Positions 10,491 to 22,347 of a DNA stretch of 64,000 nt are shown piece by piece; the stretch's first letter is position 1, and each line of letters starts with the position of its first letter. The translations under genes were made by a program, and so were the position numbers. The stretch is from Plotosus lineatus (lineage: Eukaryota; Chordata; Actinopteri; Siluriformes; Plotosidae). The DNA is taken from contig CM045729.1 in NCBI GenBank assembly GCA_024760905.1, positions 58,541,080 through 58,605,079 on the forward strand. Direction: 5' to 3'. The notes under the pieces are model-generated. The model made no database searches and was not told the DNA's origin. It was given only the letters and a program-made list of their open reading frames with translations.

Positions 10491-10590
10491 TAAGGCTCTT
10501 GGTTACTGATCTGAAGGTTGGGGGTTCAAGCCACAGTTCCACTGTTGGGTCCGTGACCTCATCTGCTCAGTTGTAAAAATTTAATTAAAA
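10491..10590 (+). repeat. SINE family E fragment
   Basis: GCTCTTGGTTACTGATCTGAAGG is followed by GGGGGTTCAAGCC (B-box-like) and CTGCTCAGTTGTAAAAA. The structure parallels the copy at 38310-38475. Confidence 0.5.
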
Positions 10591-10670
10591 AGATCTAAGT
10601 CACTGGCTGTCAAAATGTAAATTGTTCTTATTAATTGAACACATGTCAAAGAAGAGATCCTTCTTAAAAA

Positions 10671-10671
<1 letters not shown>

Positions 10672-10716
<45 letters not shown>
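10672..10716. repeat. (CA)n microsatellite
   Basis: About 45 bp of CA, followed immediately by the CTT-rich end of the RTE-type unit. Confidence 0.95.
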
Positions 10717-10717
<1 letters not shown>

Positions 10718-11003
10718 TTTCTTCTTCTTCTTCTTCTTTTACTTTCGGCTGCTCCCTTCAGGGGTCGCCACAGCAAATCATCCGCCTCCATCTCATCCTG
10801 TCCTCTGCATCTTCTTTTCTGACTCCAAACGACCTTCATGTCCTCCTTCACCACATCCATAAATCTCTTCTTTGGTCTTCCTCGAGGCCTTCTGCCTGGT
10901 AGTTTCAACCTCAGCATCCTACTGCCAATATACTCACTATCCCTCCTCTGTACATGTCCAAACCATCTCAATCTAGCCTCTCTGACTTTGTCTCCAAAAA
11001 CAC
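10717..11003 (-). mobile_element. RTE-type LINE 3' unit
   Basis: The minus strand encodes GDKVREARLRWFGHVQRRDS, then a GRRPRGRPKKRFMDV segment and the terminal W-R-P-LKG residues in shifted frames. It ends in (GAA)n. This is the C-terminal end of a LINE polyprotein plus 3' UTR. Its 5' boundary (GGAGACAAAGTCAGAG) is the same as that of the copy at 45082-45351. 11004-11352 beyond it holds nothing I recognise. Confidence 0.75.
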
Positions 11004-11352
11004 ACACACAGCTTTTAATTACCTTTATTAGTTTTTGAGATACATGCGTTTGAGTCTCCACACCAGTGATGACCCAGTTTTGAAAAAAATGGAAAATTTT
11101 GTAAAAATTGAAATAGCTTGATTTGTTGGAATTTGTTCAAGCATAAAACTTGCACCAAAGTGCCAGAAAAGACTGTAAGTGTTGGGAAACCACTCGGTTA
11201 CTTGTTACACTCAGTTACTACTTGGGATTCATACAGGTTGCAGGTGGATGAAAAGCGAAGAACTTTGCATCTGGTTTTCCTGTATTTGTGCCGAAGCAGG
11301 CTGCCGTCGCCTCAGTTTCACAGAGATCTGCTCTAATCTAAATGAGAGATGA

Positions 11353-11687
11353 GAGATTTCCTTTTGGCTTTTTCCCTTTTGCTGGGGTCGCCACAGCGAA
11401 TGATTCGCAGTTTGATTTGTCATAAGTTTTTATGCCCTTCCTGACACAACCCTTTAGCAAGGGACAGAAACACGCTGACGGCTTTGCAGCTACTCTTTAC
11501 GAAAGTCAGCAATGGTTCTTTTACATGCCTCGCACCATAGACAGTGACAGACATGACCCGCCATTGATAACCCAGTTAGCTGCACATGGGGGGGGGACAG
11601 TGACAACCTTGTGGAGAGTGAGACTTGAACCCCCAACCTTAGGATCCGTGATCCAACACCCTATACCACCAGGCCACCACTGCCCCT
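11353..11687 (-). repeat. SINE family A, near full length
   Basis: The minus-strand copy has head, B box, body and tail (GGGAAAAAGCCAAAAGG). Small deletions lie near the tail junction. Confidence 0.9.
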
Positions 11688-11778
11688 TCTGCTTTATATC
11701 TGCTCTAAAAATGACTGGAGCACATATCACATAACCTCCAACCTCGTTATCTGAAAACACACATAAAAGATATTATAA

Positions 11779-12065
11779 GGTAAAGTCCTTTGGGCTTTTT
11801 ACACCCGAGCCTAGTGGATCATCAGGCCAGTACTTATCCCCGGTTTCCATAGTGTGAAGCAACTAGGAGTACAACTCCTCCTGGATGGGACGCTAGTCCA
11901 TCGCAGGTTACCATCCCAGTATATTTTTACTGCTGGGTGAACAGAGGCACACTTGTGGTTAAGACCTTTCCCAGGGGTCTTAGCACAGTGGGGGTCTAAC
12001 TGGGATTTGAACACACAACCTCTCGATCATGAGCACAGCACCCTAACCACTATGCCACCGGCCCA
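11779..12065 (-). repeat. SINE family B
   Basis: The minus-strand tRNA-like head reads GGCCGGTGGCATAGTGGTTA with B-box text TGTGTTCAAATCCC. The body contains ACTAGCGTCCCATCCAGGAG. The tail CTCGGGTGTAAAAAGCCC closes the element. A second copy lies at 48680-48977. Confidence 0.8.
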
Positions 12066-12235
12066 CTTGCTGATACATAAACAGTATAGATAATGTATAG
12101 ATGGATGGAAGATGTACCTTCTGTTAGATATTAGATATATGGTAGATAAAGATATTATAATTAAGATTAATTAAAAAAAGGCTTAGTTTCCTCTAGTATA
12201 AACACATCCATGAAATCATGTACACACACGTCTGT

Positions 12236-12236
<1 letters not shown>

Positions 12237-12310
<74 letters not shown>
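12237..12310. repeat. (CA)n microsatellite
   Basis: About 74 bp of uninterrupted CA, a likely highly polymorphic locus. Confidence 0.95.
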
Positions 12311-12314
<4 letters not shown>

Positions 12315-12494
12315 TTTTATGCACAGCCACAGTCACTCACCTGGTTCCACGTGTTCATGATCAGGAACATTTTCCAGTGGTACAGGTTGATCCTCTTTGT
12401 CATCACTGCTAAAATCTTTGATTTGTGATCGTCATCTCCAAAATAATCTGTCACTGCCACAGTTAGTTCTGGTGAGGTGAAATCTAATCATCCA

Positions 12495-14365
12495 TCCATT
12501 CAGTCATCCATTCATTCATTTTCTGAACCGCTTGATCCTAATTAGGGTCGATGGGAGTATGGCCCCCCCATCTCTGCTGACTGTGGTACACCCTGGACAC
12601 CTTTATAGGCAATCGCAGGGCAAACACTCACACAACCATTGATACTCACTCTCAGACCTACGGGTGATTTGGACAAGCCAATTACAGTAGGCCCTCGATA
12701 TTCACGGGGGTTCGGCTCTGGCCCCTCCCGCGAGGAAATAAAACCCCATGTATCATATTACATGCGCGAATGAGCAACCAGAAGTAAAATACTGTGTATC
12801 TATTACATGCACTAGTATGCTTCTTTAATACATTCTATAGACAGTCTTACTCATTAATACAGTATTAATGTAGTAAAATGTAGTAATGATTAAGAAAAAG
12901 TTTTTAATTTTTACTCTTATATTTATTGATGATAAAACAGTATAAACATTATACAGCATATACTCTTGTAAAGCACAAGTATTAAAATCTTTTTAAATTA
13001 TTATTCCGGTTGGTACCTGTTAATATTTGTGCATGAGATTTTATGTTCTGTAGTATGTTTAACAAACGATACCAAAAGGATAAACTTTATTATGCTTCAT
13101 GTCCTTTTACATTGAACGCCTAGAGAGCGATGTCATGGAGTTCTCAGAGTCAAATTGTTTCTTTGTTTGTTTTAATTTGTTTTATTTGTTGGTGTTTATT
13201 CATGTTTTGCACTATGCTCAGCTATGAGATCGGAGTCTTCGATGTTTAGCACTGAGGACGCTCAACTTCTATCCTGAGCTAATATGCTATGGTAGCGCAA
13301 TGCTAGCCGCACACCGGCTAACAATAAGCCCAGGCAGGAAGAGGCCGAACAACGACTCCGGCGCGTGGGATCGCAGGGGATGAAGGCTGTGTAGCCGGCT
13401 GGTGCAATCGCCTCGTCGGGTGTACTCTCCTTGAGCCATGTTTCACAGAAACACAGCATGGAGCAGTCCTGTAGATCCCTCTTCGCTGCAATCTGAGCAT
13501 GAAGCTCATCCATCTTGCTTTGCAGGGACTGAACATTTTCAAGCAGTATGACTGGAAGTGCTAACCTTCCACTTCTAACCAAATGCCGGAGACTCTGAGA
13601 ACTCCGCCTAGGCTTATTGTTAACCGGGATGCGGCTAACATTGAGTTACCATAGCATATTAGCTCAAGATAGGAGTTCAGCGTTCTCAGTTGCCCGAAGA
13701 CTTCGATCTTATAGCTGTAGTAGGGTCGACCGGTCATAGACAAGCATAGTGCAAAACATGAACAAATAAAACAAATTAAAACAAACAAAGAAACAATTTG
13801 ACCCTGAGAACTCCGCGACGTCGCTCTCTAGGCAGAGACATCACGTTCAATGTAAAAGGACATGAAGCATAATAAAGTTTATCCTTTTGGTATCATAAAC
13901 ATGCCACAAAACATAAAATCTCATGCACAAACATTCTAAACATTAACTTAGATACTGTACTGGAATAATAAATGAAAAAGACTTTAATAAAGTCTTATTT
14001 CTTCAGAAGAGACATCCAGCCTTAGCCAGAGAAGACGCACAGTGTTTGAGTGGCATCTTAGAGCGTAACTGGTAATTAAAACACACTAAAAAAAGAGGCT
14101 TATTGACAACTTGTACACGAATGAGGAAAAAGGGGCGTTACATCAGCTCAACCAATCAGCAGGAATGAGGACAGCCACTGGCTGAATTTGAGTGACGTGT
14201 CAGTTGCTTGGCAGTCCGCAAATACTCAAACCGTGAGTGCAAAACCGCAAATAGTCAAGGGCCTACTGTAACCTACTGTACATGTTTTGGACCGTGGGAG
14301 GAAACTGAAGTACCCGAAGAAAACCCACAGAAGCACAGGGTACAAACTCCACACAGAAACGCCAG
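12495..14365 (-). repeat. SINE family C split by a DNA transposon
   Basis: The tail and middle are at 12495-12682, ending GGACAAGCCAAT. The head-proximal part resumes at 14271 with ACCTACTGTACATG and TTTTGGACCGTGGGAGGAAA. The break corresponds exactly to family C text CCAATTAACCTACTG. The intervening 12685-14268 is a TA-flanked transposon. Confidence 0.85.
12685..14268. mobile_element. Tigger/pogo-like palindromic element, copy 1
   Basis: The ends are CAGTAGGCCCTCGATATTC and the imperfect complement AATAGTCAAGGGCCTACTG, flanked by TA on both sides (12683-12684, 14269-14270). TA duplication and 'CCTCG.TATTCGCGG' ends are typical of pogo/Tigger elements. The interior is a long imperfect palindrome with arms about 12979-13334 and 13606-13990. 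The 271-bp centre on the minus strand encodes a LINE endonuclease start (PVILLENVQSLQSKMDEL, later CFCETWL). No Tigger transposase is present, so it is non-autonomous. The outer segments match the element at 48361-50149, but the core differs. Confidence 0.75.
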
Positions 14366-14879
14366 AGATGGGAGTGAAATCTGCTTTCATAGAAATCTCT
14401 CGTTTCTGACAGCAACTTAGAAATCTACACACTGATTGGCTTCATGAGCCCCAAATTTTTGATGGATGGAACGCATTCTCACAGCCCCTCACTTTCAACA
14501 GTAATGGAGCCTCCAAGAAAAAAACTCCAAGCCATAAAATACTACACTTCAACAGTAGAAGTATGATTCTTTCCAAAATAAATCAAACTAAAGATCAGAC
14601 CAGCAGTAGAAGATGTGACGGGTTTTGAGCATGTTTGTTTTGGATAAAGTGCTCCAGGCACAGTAGTTTCAAACTAAATCAGAATTACTTCACCGAAAAT
14701 GGACAAGTAGTGTAGTGATGTGTTAAAGTGGGGCTTAGAGTCTGTTTACAACCCGAACATTGTGTTCTTCGGCCTTTGAAAACCTGGTTAGGGAATTAAA
14801 TCCAGCTAAGTGAATCTGTTTGTTTCTGACAGTTTCCCACAAAATCCAATTTCAATAAGATACTTATACTTTATATTTT
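14366..14879. other. No recognisable feature
   Basis: After the end of the split SINE there is unique-looking sequence with no supported exon or repeat. Confidence 0.45.
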
Positions 14880-15232
14880 GGGGCAGTGGTGGTCTAGTGG
14901 TATAGGGCGCTGGATCGCTGATCCAAAGGTTGGGGGTTCGAGTCCCACTCTCCACAAGGTTGTCACTGTCCCACTCAGTGTGGCTAACTGGGTTATCAAA
15001 AGCGGGCCATGTCCCTCACTGTCTATGGTGAGAGGCATGTAAAAGAACCATTGCTGACTTTCGTAAAGAGTAGCTGCAAAGTCGTCAGCGTGTTTCTGTC
15101 CCTTGCTAAAAAGGGTTGTGACAGGAAGGGCATCCGACGTAAAAACCTCTGCCAAATCAAACGTGCGAATCAGATGATTCGCTGTGGCGACTCCTGAGTA
15201 AAAGGGAAAAAGCCGAAAGGAAGACAGACAGA
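14880..15232 (+). repeat. SINE family A, complete reference copy
   Basis: The tRNA-like head has A-box TGGTCTAGTGGTATAGG and B-box GGTTCGAGTCC. Next is a ~200-bp body that includes GACTTTCGTAAAGAGTAGC and AAGGGTTGTGACAGGAAGGG. The tail is ATTCGCTGTGGCGACTCC and GGGAAAAAGCCGAAAGGAAG. The head is pol III-promoter-like. The tail matches the LINE ends at 7018-7151 and 45082-45351, so that LINE type is the likely source of its reverse transcriptase. Confidence 0.92.
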
Positions 15233-15534
15233 CTTCTACTTTATATTTTGCATTTATTAAAATTACATGATAAATTCGCAGAAAAAGAGTTGTACAATCC
15301 AAATATGAAACAAATTAAAAATCAATGTTTTTAGCCTCGATCACTTTATGAATCTGCAGGACAAAACTATGGCCAGTAACTAATCCATTATTTTCTTATG
15401 CAGCTTCTCATATTATATTTGCTGGTTAGAAAAGGTCTTGAAAGAACATACTTGTGAATCTGCTGGAGTTATTATAGCTTCTCAGTACTTACAAAACGTG
15501 ACCTGATTTACTCAAACTTACATAAAACAAAAAT

Positions 15535-15892
15535 TCATTCGTTCATTCATTCATACATTCATTTTCTGTACTGCTTTAGCCTAGTTACGGTCGCGGTGAA
15601 ACTAGTGCCCATTTCAGGTGACTCTGGATGAGGGCAGAGTACACCCTGGAGAGCTCACCAAGCCGTCCTAGGAAACAAACATGCTGATGCAGCCTATACC
15701 TGACAAAAGTCAGCAATTTTTTTTTTTACATGCCTCTCACCATAGACAGTGAGAGATATGGCTGGCTTTCAATAACCCAGTTATCCGCACCCGCACTGGG
15801 GGTCAGCAGTGACAACCTGTTGAGAATGAGACTTGAACCCCCAACCATGGGATCAGCAATCCAGCACCACGCCATCACTGCGCTAAAACAAA
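15535..15892 (-). repeat. Chimeric SINE: family A head, family C tail
   Basis: On the minus strand a family A head and body run to the CAGCATGTTTG position, then switch to family C tail text (CCAGGGTGTACTCTGCC...) ending in (ATGA)n. Three other copies share this switch point (21040-21367, 24524-24862, 35838-36180). 15233-15534 before it shows nothing. Confidence 0.85.
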
Positions 15893-15947
15893 AATGACTT
15901 AGAATAATGATCAACAATTACATGCAAGGTTTTAGCTGGATGTACCA

Positions 15948-17215
15948 TACAGTGTTGTAGGATGCTACAGTGCCTCTTTAATCAGATCATGCACTTCCAG
16001 AGAGTTCCAGTTTTGTGGAAATCTTCATGCCTGGTCCCTGTACTTAAGAAAATGACTACATTTCACATACCTTTCACATTACAAAAGTTATAAAGACGCT
16101 CATCCTAGCACACTTCAGACCGGTGGTTTGCCCACTCCTTGACTCACTACAGTTAACCTTTCAGCCCCATTCTGTCATACAGTCCTAAACATAAACCCAA
16201 CAGCACAGTACGCATCATGCTCTTCGATTTCCGAAGCGAATTTAACACTATCCAACCCCGAAGGCTTCTGGAGAAGTTGGAAGACATGCATGCTGGGTCA
16301 CCCCTGAGATGTTGGATTGAGGACTACCTAACAAGCAGGCCACAGAATGTGAAGCTACAGAGCTGTGTGTCTGATCAGGTGATCAGTAACGTTGGAACCT
16401 CCCAGGGCACTGTTCTGTACTTTCTCCCTTCCTGTTCACTGTGTACACATCAGGCTTCCAATACAACTCTGAGTCATGTCAACTGCAAAAGGTCTCTTAT
16501 CACACAGCCATTCTTGGAGAGGACTATATGGGCCTGGTGGAACGCTTTGCGGATTGGTGTGGAACTAACCACCTGTAGTTGAGCGTGACCCAGACAAAGG
16601 AAACTGTGGTAGATTTTAAAAGAAAGTGACACCCTCCTGTCTGTATCAGTGGAAACAATCTGGAGAATGTTAGCTAGTATAAATACCTAGGAGTTCAGCT
16701 GGACGAACAGTTGGATCAGGAACAAACACTAACGTCAATTGCAAGAAGGTCATAAGCCGCCTCTATTTACTAAGCAGAATCAGGTCTTTAAACATCTGTA
16801 ATGAAATGCTCTCCGTGTTCCTCCAGTCTATCGTTGCCAGCACCTTGTTCTACACTGTAGTGTGCTGGAGTGTGGACATCAAAGCCAAGGATACTAACAG
16901 ACTGAACAAACTCATCAAGAGAGCCGGCTCGGTGGTTGGACTCAAAGTCTACACCCTGGAGGAGATAGTAGGACAAAAGTCTGGCCAATCTCAGGACAAT
17001 CATTCATGGACAATACTTTACACCCCCTCTATGACATTTTCAGCCATTAAAAAAAGTTCATTCAGCTGTAGACTCATTCAGCCGTAATCTCATTGCTGTG
17101 ATAAGGAGTGGTACGGGAGTTAATTCCTACCCAGAGCCATCAAACTTTATAATTCAACTGCCTGTGCCAGGCCACAGGCTCAAGTCCTATACTGAGTACT
17201 TTCTTGCATATATAC
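15948..17215 (+). mobile_element. Rex1/L2-like LINE, reverse transcriptase region
   Basis: The plus strand starts in the RT fingers (VPVLWKSSCLVPV-like). It continues with MLFDFRSEFNTIQP (motif A, consensus FDFSSAFNT), WIEDYLTSRPQNVKL and SQGTVL (motif B). The motif C region reads VSYHTAIL in the +1 frame where the family has FSDD, so the catalytic aspartates are lost. Further on are KYLGVQLD, FLQSIVASTLFYTVVCW and TNRLNKLIKRA. Frameshifts and stops are frequent. The 5' endonuclease part is missing. It is dead. The Rex1 versus L2 distinction is not settled here. Confidence 0.8.
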
Positions 17216-17296
17216 CATCTACACAAGAATAATCTTGAAGAAGAACATGAAACAAATTATATAATACTACCATATAGCATCATATGCTGTTAATTC

Positions 17297-17440
17297 CTTC
17301 ATTCTCATTCATTCATTCATTCATTTTCTGAACTGCTTAATCCTAATTAGGGTCGCGAGGAGGCAGATGACTATTTCAGCCGACTCTGTTGAAACCTTCT
17401 TGCTGTGATGCTAATGTGTTAATCACTGCACCACTGTACA
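17297..17440 (-). repeat. SINE family C, internally deleted
   Basis: The minus-strand tail with (ATGA)n is joined almost directly to the head (GTGCAGTGATTAACACATTAG); the middle is missing. Confidence 0.75.
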
Positions 17441-17590
17441 ACCATATATTATATACATTATTTCATACTCTTATCATATACATATCCATACTACACTTAC
17501 TATGCCATCATATGTTAATTATATTATAAAAATATTTTAATATTTTAATTCATCAAATATACTGTCTGTTTGACTCTTTAACTGCCTATG

Positions 17591-17592
<2 letters not shown>

Positions 17593-17648
<56 letters not shown>
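17593..17648. repeat. (CA)n microsatellite
   Basis: About 56 bp of CA followed by a short TA run. Confidence 0.95.
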
Positions 17649-17656
<8 letters not shown>

Positions 17657-18410
17657 GCTATCTATCAACAAGCTCTTGTCAGTACTGAATATACCTCTGG
17701 GCTATTAAGACCAAACCTTTGTTTAAAATGACTTCTCCTGAAACTAATTTGAATCAGATGACTGAAACCGCGCATTAAAAATGACGCACAATGTGCTATG
17801 ACTACATGTGACTCCAACCCTGCTTTTGTTCCTGCTTGTGTCTCCTACATGGGACATATCTGGTCACAGCAAAAAAAAGTGAGATGAAGTGTAAAACCAC
17901 CCAAGAGTAACAACAAAAGACATGCAGAAATCTCCAGAATTGTGAAGGTTTCTATTCATATGTGCATTATATAATAAAAAACATGGAACAAGAATGGTTT
18001 TAATGAAAAAGCACAATTGCTTTTTCACAGTGTCTTGGAGAAGAACTACACTGAACCATCATCAAAATCTCATCACAGTTATTAAGAAGAGTAGATGAAG
18101 CACTGTAGTTTGTGGCTGATTTGCTGCCCCTATGCCAGGACACAATGCAACCACTCAGGAAACAACAAACTTAAAAATCTATTAATACAACCCATGAATA
18201 TTAATATAACCTGGCTCAGGCTTAAAATAGGATACTGAAAAAAAAGCTGCAAAAAATCCCAGAAATGTTGTTCAGCAATAAGTTCAACTATTCCTCTCAC
18301 CTACTGACTGATCACCAGCTCTGAATGTGCTTATTTATTAAAAAATATTTTTCCAGTTATTAAATGCTTGTAGTCATATTCCTTTACTAACTGAACTAAA
18401 CAAAACACAG

Positions 18411-18453
<43 letters not shown>

Positions 18454-19599
18454 CACAATTAACACCGTAGTAATTGTACTTACAAATAACTACAAAAACT
18501 CTCCACTTGCAAACTAATCTTATCATAGACAAATATATTCTCATCTGAGCACAATCGTGTGGAGACAGTGAAATGATAAATATGTCAAGGCGATCAAGAT
18601 AAAAAAAAAACCTCTTCAGTTAAAGTTAACATCAAAGATAAGAATCGGGTAAATGTTAAATAGTTGATGACAAATGGACTGTATTTTAGAAACTGGCTTT
18701 TCATGCACAACAGACTGTGGTGCTGAGAGATACTGCTGAGAAAAACAAATACACTGAGCTACAGTTTTGTGAGTGGAAAAACTAGTAACTGAGAAATATC
18801 TACTAAGAGAAAGTCTAACTCATATAAGCACATTTTACAATGAAAAAGCCCGTTGGGTCCATCCATCCATCCATCCATCCATCTTTTATCCCACTCATCC
18901 ATTTGCCAAAGTTGCTTAATCCTAACAATACAGGAAAGTGGGTCAGTTCCATATTTAACTGGCATGGACACCACTGGTTATGTGCAGAACTGCAAACTGC
19001 TGTGCGATTTACAGTCCTCAGAGTAAGAAAAATAGGAATTTCTACTTTGGTTATACATTTTCATGCAAGATCATTATTGCAAGCAGGCAATTTGTACTTT
19101 GAGCTGATATTTCAGCAAAACCATGGCATGAAACATAAGTGACAAAAAATGTCACAGTTTTCAATAACACATTGCAAACAATTCAGTAGAAAAATTTCAA
19201 CCTTTTTTCTCTGGATGAATTGTTTTGGCTGACATGTTGCATGTGTCCATGTGGTATGTTTTGCGTGCGGGATTGCTCTTTTAATTCCTTATAGTTTTTG
19301 AAAACTATTAGGTCCCAAATATGAAAAAATTAAATTTGACCCAGTTTCAGAGAATGATTCATGTTCTTCTTACTCTTCTTCATACATTTCTTATGGAACT
19401 AATTATCCATCTTAATCTCAGTGATCACTTTCTGTACTCACATCACTTGAATATTTGAACAAGTAGCAATAATATAAAGAGAAATTACATTGTTGGGGTC
19501 AACAGGATTTTAAATGGTGTCATCCTGGTTGGCTATTTTTGCACACATGCTCAGATAGACCCAGTCACAAATGGATGTGTTCTATACCTGTCCATGACA
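17649..19599. other. No recognisable gene
   Basis: Two kilobases of AT-rich sequence without a supported exon or transposon. It contains a (GT)n run at 18415-18450, an (ATCC)n run at 18858-18883 and homopolymer A near 18600. Confidence 0.5.
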
Positions 19600-19935
19600 T
19601 TTATTGATTTATTTTCTAAGCTGCTTAACTCTAATTAGGGTCACAGGCGAGGGTACATAGGCTGGCACCTATCTCAGTTGACTTTGGTTGAGGGCAGAGT
19701 ACACTCTGAACAGCTCACCAGGCCATTGAAAGGCCAACACACATACAACCATTCATACTCATGCTCACACTGATCGAGGCTATTTGGAACTGTCAATCAG
19801 CCCACTGTGCATGTTTTTGGACTGTGGGAGGAAACCCACACAAGCACAGAGAGAACATCCAAACTTTGCACAGAAAGTCCACAAACCCAGGACTTGAACC
19901 AAGGACCTTCTTGCTGAGAGGCCAAAAACGCACCA
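19600..19935 (-). repeat. SINE family C, near full length
   Basis: Tail, middle (TTTTTGGACTGTGGGAGGAAA) and head with B-box-like GGTTCAAGTCCTGGG are recognisable on the minus strand. The A-box end is diverged. Confidence 0.85.
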
Positions 19936-20185
19936 CAGTCAGTAACATATCCCATGTATAATATAGTTATTTCAGGATGTATAAAAACTCCAGATTTCTT
20001 ATCAGGGTCTGTACCCAGAACTTGGCACAGCATTAATATTTTTATTTATTTATATTTTTCTCAAAAAAAACCACTCATGAAACCTCAGAAACCACCTTAG
20101 TCAAGATAAAAACGACAAAGAACATGATTCTGTGTTAGATAGTGAGATATTGTGATTCTAACAATTAATACATGTTAAATGTGTT

Positions 20186-20187
20186 TA

Positions 20188-20258
<71 letters not shown>

Positions 20259-20268
20259 ATATATATCT
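20186..20268. repeat. (TG)n(TA)n(TG)n compound microsatellite
   Basis: Compound dinucleotide tract abutting the tail end of a family A SINE. 19936-20185 before it shows nothing. Confidence 0.95.
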
Positions 20269-20269
20269 G

Positions 20270-20617
20270 TCTTCCTTTCGGCTTTTTCCCTTTTACTCAG
20301 GAGTCGCCACAGCGAATCATCTTGATTCGCACGTTTGATTTGGCAGAGGTTTTTACGTCGGATGCCCTTCCTGTCACAACCCTTTTTAGCAAGGGACAGA
20401 AACACACTGACAACTTTGCAGCCTACTCTTTACGAATGTCAGCAATGGTTCTTTTACATGCCTCTCACCATAGACAGTGACAGACATGGCCCGCCTTTGA
20501 TAACCCAGTTAGCCGCACTGGGGGGAGACAGTGACAACCCTGTGGATAGTGGGACTCGAACCCCCAACCTTTGGATCAGCGATCCAGCGCCCTATACCAC
20601 TAGACCACCACTGCCCC
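20270..20617 (-). repeat. SINE family A, near full length
   Basis: Minus strand: tail with GGGAAAAAGCCGAAAGGAAG, body, B box GGTTCGAGTCCC, and head ending at the window-strand text ACCACCACTGCCCC. Very similar to 14880-15232. Microsatellites lie at both ends. Confidence 0.92.
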
Positions 20618-20625
20618 TATATACT

Positions 20626-20626
20626 G

Positions 20627-20703
<77 letters not shown>
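20626..20703. repeat. (TA)n(CA)n(TA)n compound microsatellite
   Basis: Compound tract starting about 10 bp outside the SINE head. 20704-21039 beyond it holds no supported feature; a weak family C head fragment is possible near 20885-20945. Confidence 0.95.
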
Positions 20704-21039
20704 TAAACATGTCTGTGTACATGTAAAAGAGTTTTAGACTGGGCTCATTTCACTATCAAAATAAATAAGTGTTACCTTATGTGGATCGCGAGAGAAAATT
20801 GGGGAACCAGGGGAGAGGAACCATACTAAAACAGAAAGAAAAATGCTAACGTAGAATATGCAAATACCACAAAATCTCCCATGGCTGAGAGTCAAACCCT
20901 GAACCTTCTCACTGTGTTGTGACAGTGCTAACCTATAGGTCATCATTTCACTCAACCTTGGCACGTGAAACACAAATACTGTATTAGAAGAGCACATTGG
21001 GTTCTTGTCCAGGTATAAGTTCACCAAAACTGGACCTAG

Positions 21040-21367
21040 GAAGATCAGTTCATTTTCTTTAACCACTTAATCCTAATCAGGGTCACGGGGAGGCTGGCAC
21101 CCATCCCAGCTGTCTCTGGGCTTGGGCAGAGTACACCCTGGACAGCTCTCCAGGCCAGAAACATGCCGACAGCTTTGTGAGTACTCTTGTTGAAAGTCAG
21201 CAATGATTCTTTTACAGAATGAGAGACAGTGAGAGACACAGCCTGCCTTTGATAACCCAGTTAGCTGCACTGGGACGACAGTGACAACCTTGTGGAGAGA
21301 GGGACTTGAACCCACAACCTTTGGATCAGCGATCCAGCACCCTTTACCACCAGGCCACTGCTGCCCT
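21040..21367 (-). repeat. Chimeric SINE: family A head, family C tail
   Basis: Family A head and body are on the minus strand, switching to family C tail (CCAGGGTGTACTCTGCCC, GGATTAAGTGGTTAAAG). Same switch point as the other chimeras. Confidence 0.87.
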
Positions 21368-21479
21368 GACATAGGAAGCTTGGGGAAAAAACTCAGACTG
21401 CTTTTTCCAAATAAATTTAGGTCATGAACTGATATGCATGAATTTATGAGTTTATTATGGCTGTGCTTGGCTTACCAGA

Positions 21480-21767
21480 TAAATAAATGTGTGCCTCGGA
21501 GGAGGAGTGGAGGACCGTGCGCAAAACAACTTCTATTATCTCGGAAAAGCAAATGGGGGAAGAATGGATGAAAACAGGCCTGTATTTTATAGTACGAGAC
21601 ACAGTGTTTAGAATAGCTGGGATAAGTCGTCAACCAATAGGGAAGCACGTGGGCGAGAGAGCCAGTGCACGAGGTGGAGGCGGACCGACGCGCGCGCACG
21701 CTGAGGTCTCAGTGAAAGCTTGGGCTGAACAACGGAGAGCTGAACACCGCAAGTGTCCAAAACGACA
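21480..21767 (+). promoter_or_regulatory. Probable promoter and 5' UTR of the immunoglobulin gene
   Basis: The 170 bases before the start codon are much richer in GC and CpG than their surroundings, including an ACGCGCGCGCACGC stretch. A CCAAT box is at 21634-21638 and a CACGTG E-box at 21646-21651. No clear TATA box is placed. The assignment rests on composition and on position directly upstream of exon 1; the transcription start is not determined. Confidence 0.45.
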
Positions 21768-22314
21768 ATGTTCAGGTTAGGTCTCGCTTATATTCTTTGG
21801 ACTTATTGTTTTTTTTTTTGGTATTTCATTATTTTACAAGTTTTATTTTACATGTATAGTTTTTGTTTCGCGCGTCTGTTCAGTGATGTCATTTACAAAT
21901 AACATACAAACATACTTATTACAAAGATTTGGGTTTTAATCAATGAAATTAAGAAGTTTAGAACTGGATACATGTGACTAGAGAAGCAGCTTAGTTTGTG
22001 TTTGCCAATTACGGATCTTTTCCCTTTCATTTTGAAACTGTGTGCGTGTGTGCGCGTGCGTCATTCTTTAATGGCGTCGTAATCGAAAGTTATTTACATT
22101 TGAGAAGTGATTTGAGTGTGTAAATGTACTGGAGACATTGTGGTTGTTGCCTTCACAAACAAATACATATGAGAATAAAACATGAAATACATATGAGAAT
22201 AAAACATAAAATACATATGAGAATAAAACTGCGAGAAACGTCAATACAACAAAAATACCCTGGTGTTGTTCTGTCCACACAGCCTGCAGCCTGTTTAATA
22301 GGCCACATACACAC

Positions 22315-22347
<33 letters not shown>

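Noticed and set aside
14880..14955. SINE head as a functional tRNA gene
   Set aside because: A and B boxes are present, but the anticodon loop lacks U33, stems are imperfect, and the head continues into a SINE body in every copy.
21487..21780. 97-residue open frame over the proposed promoter
   Set aside because: It is GC-driven, has no recognisable domain, and overlaps the probable 5' UTR in a different frame from the signal peptide created by splicing.
22161..22231. Tandem 24-bp repeats as a CRISPR-like array
   Set aside because: The units are directly adjacent with no spacers, in a vertebrate intron.
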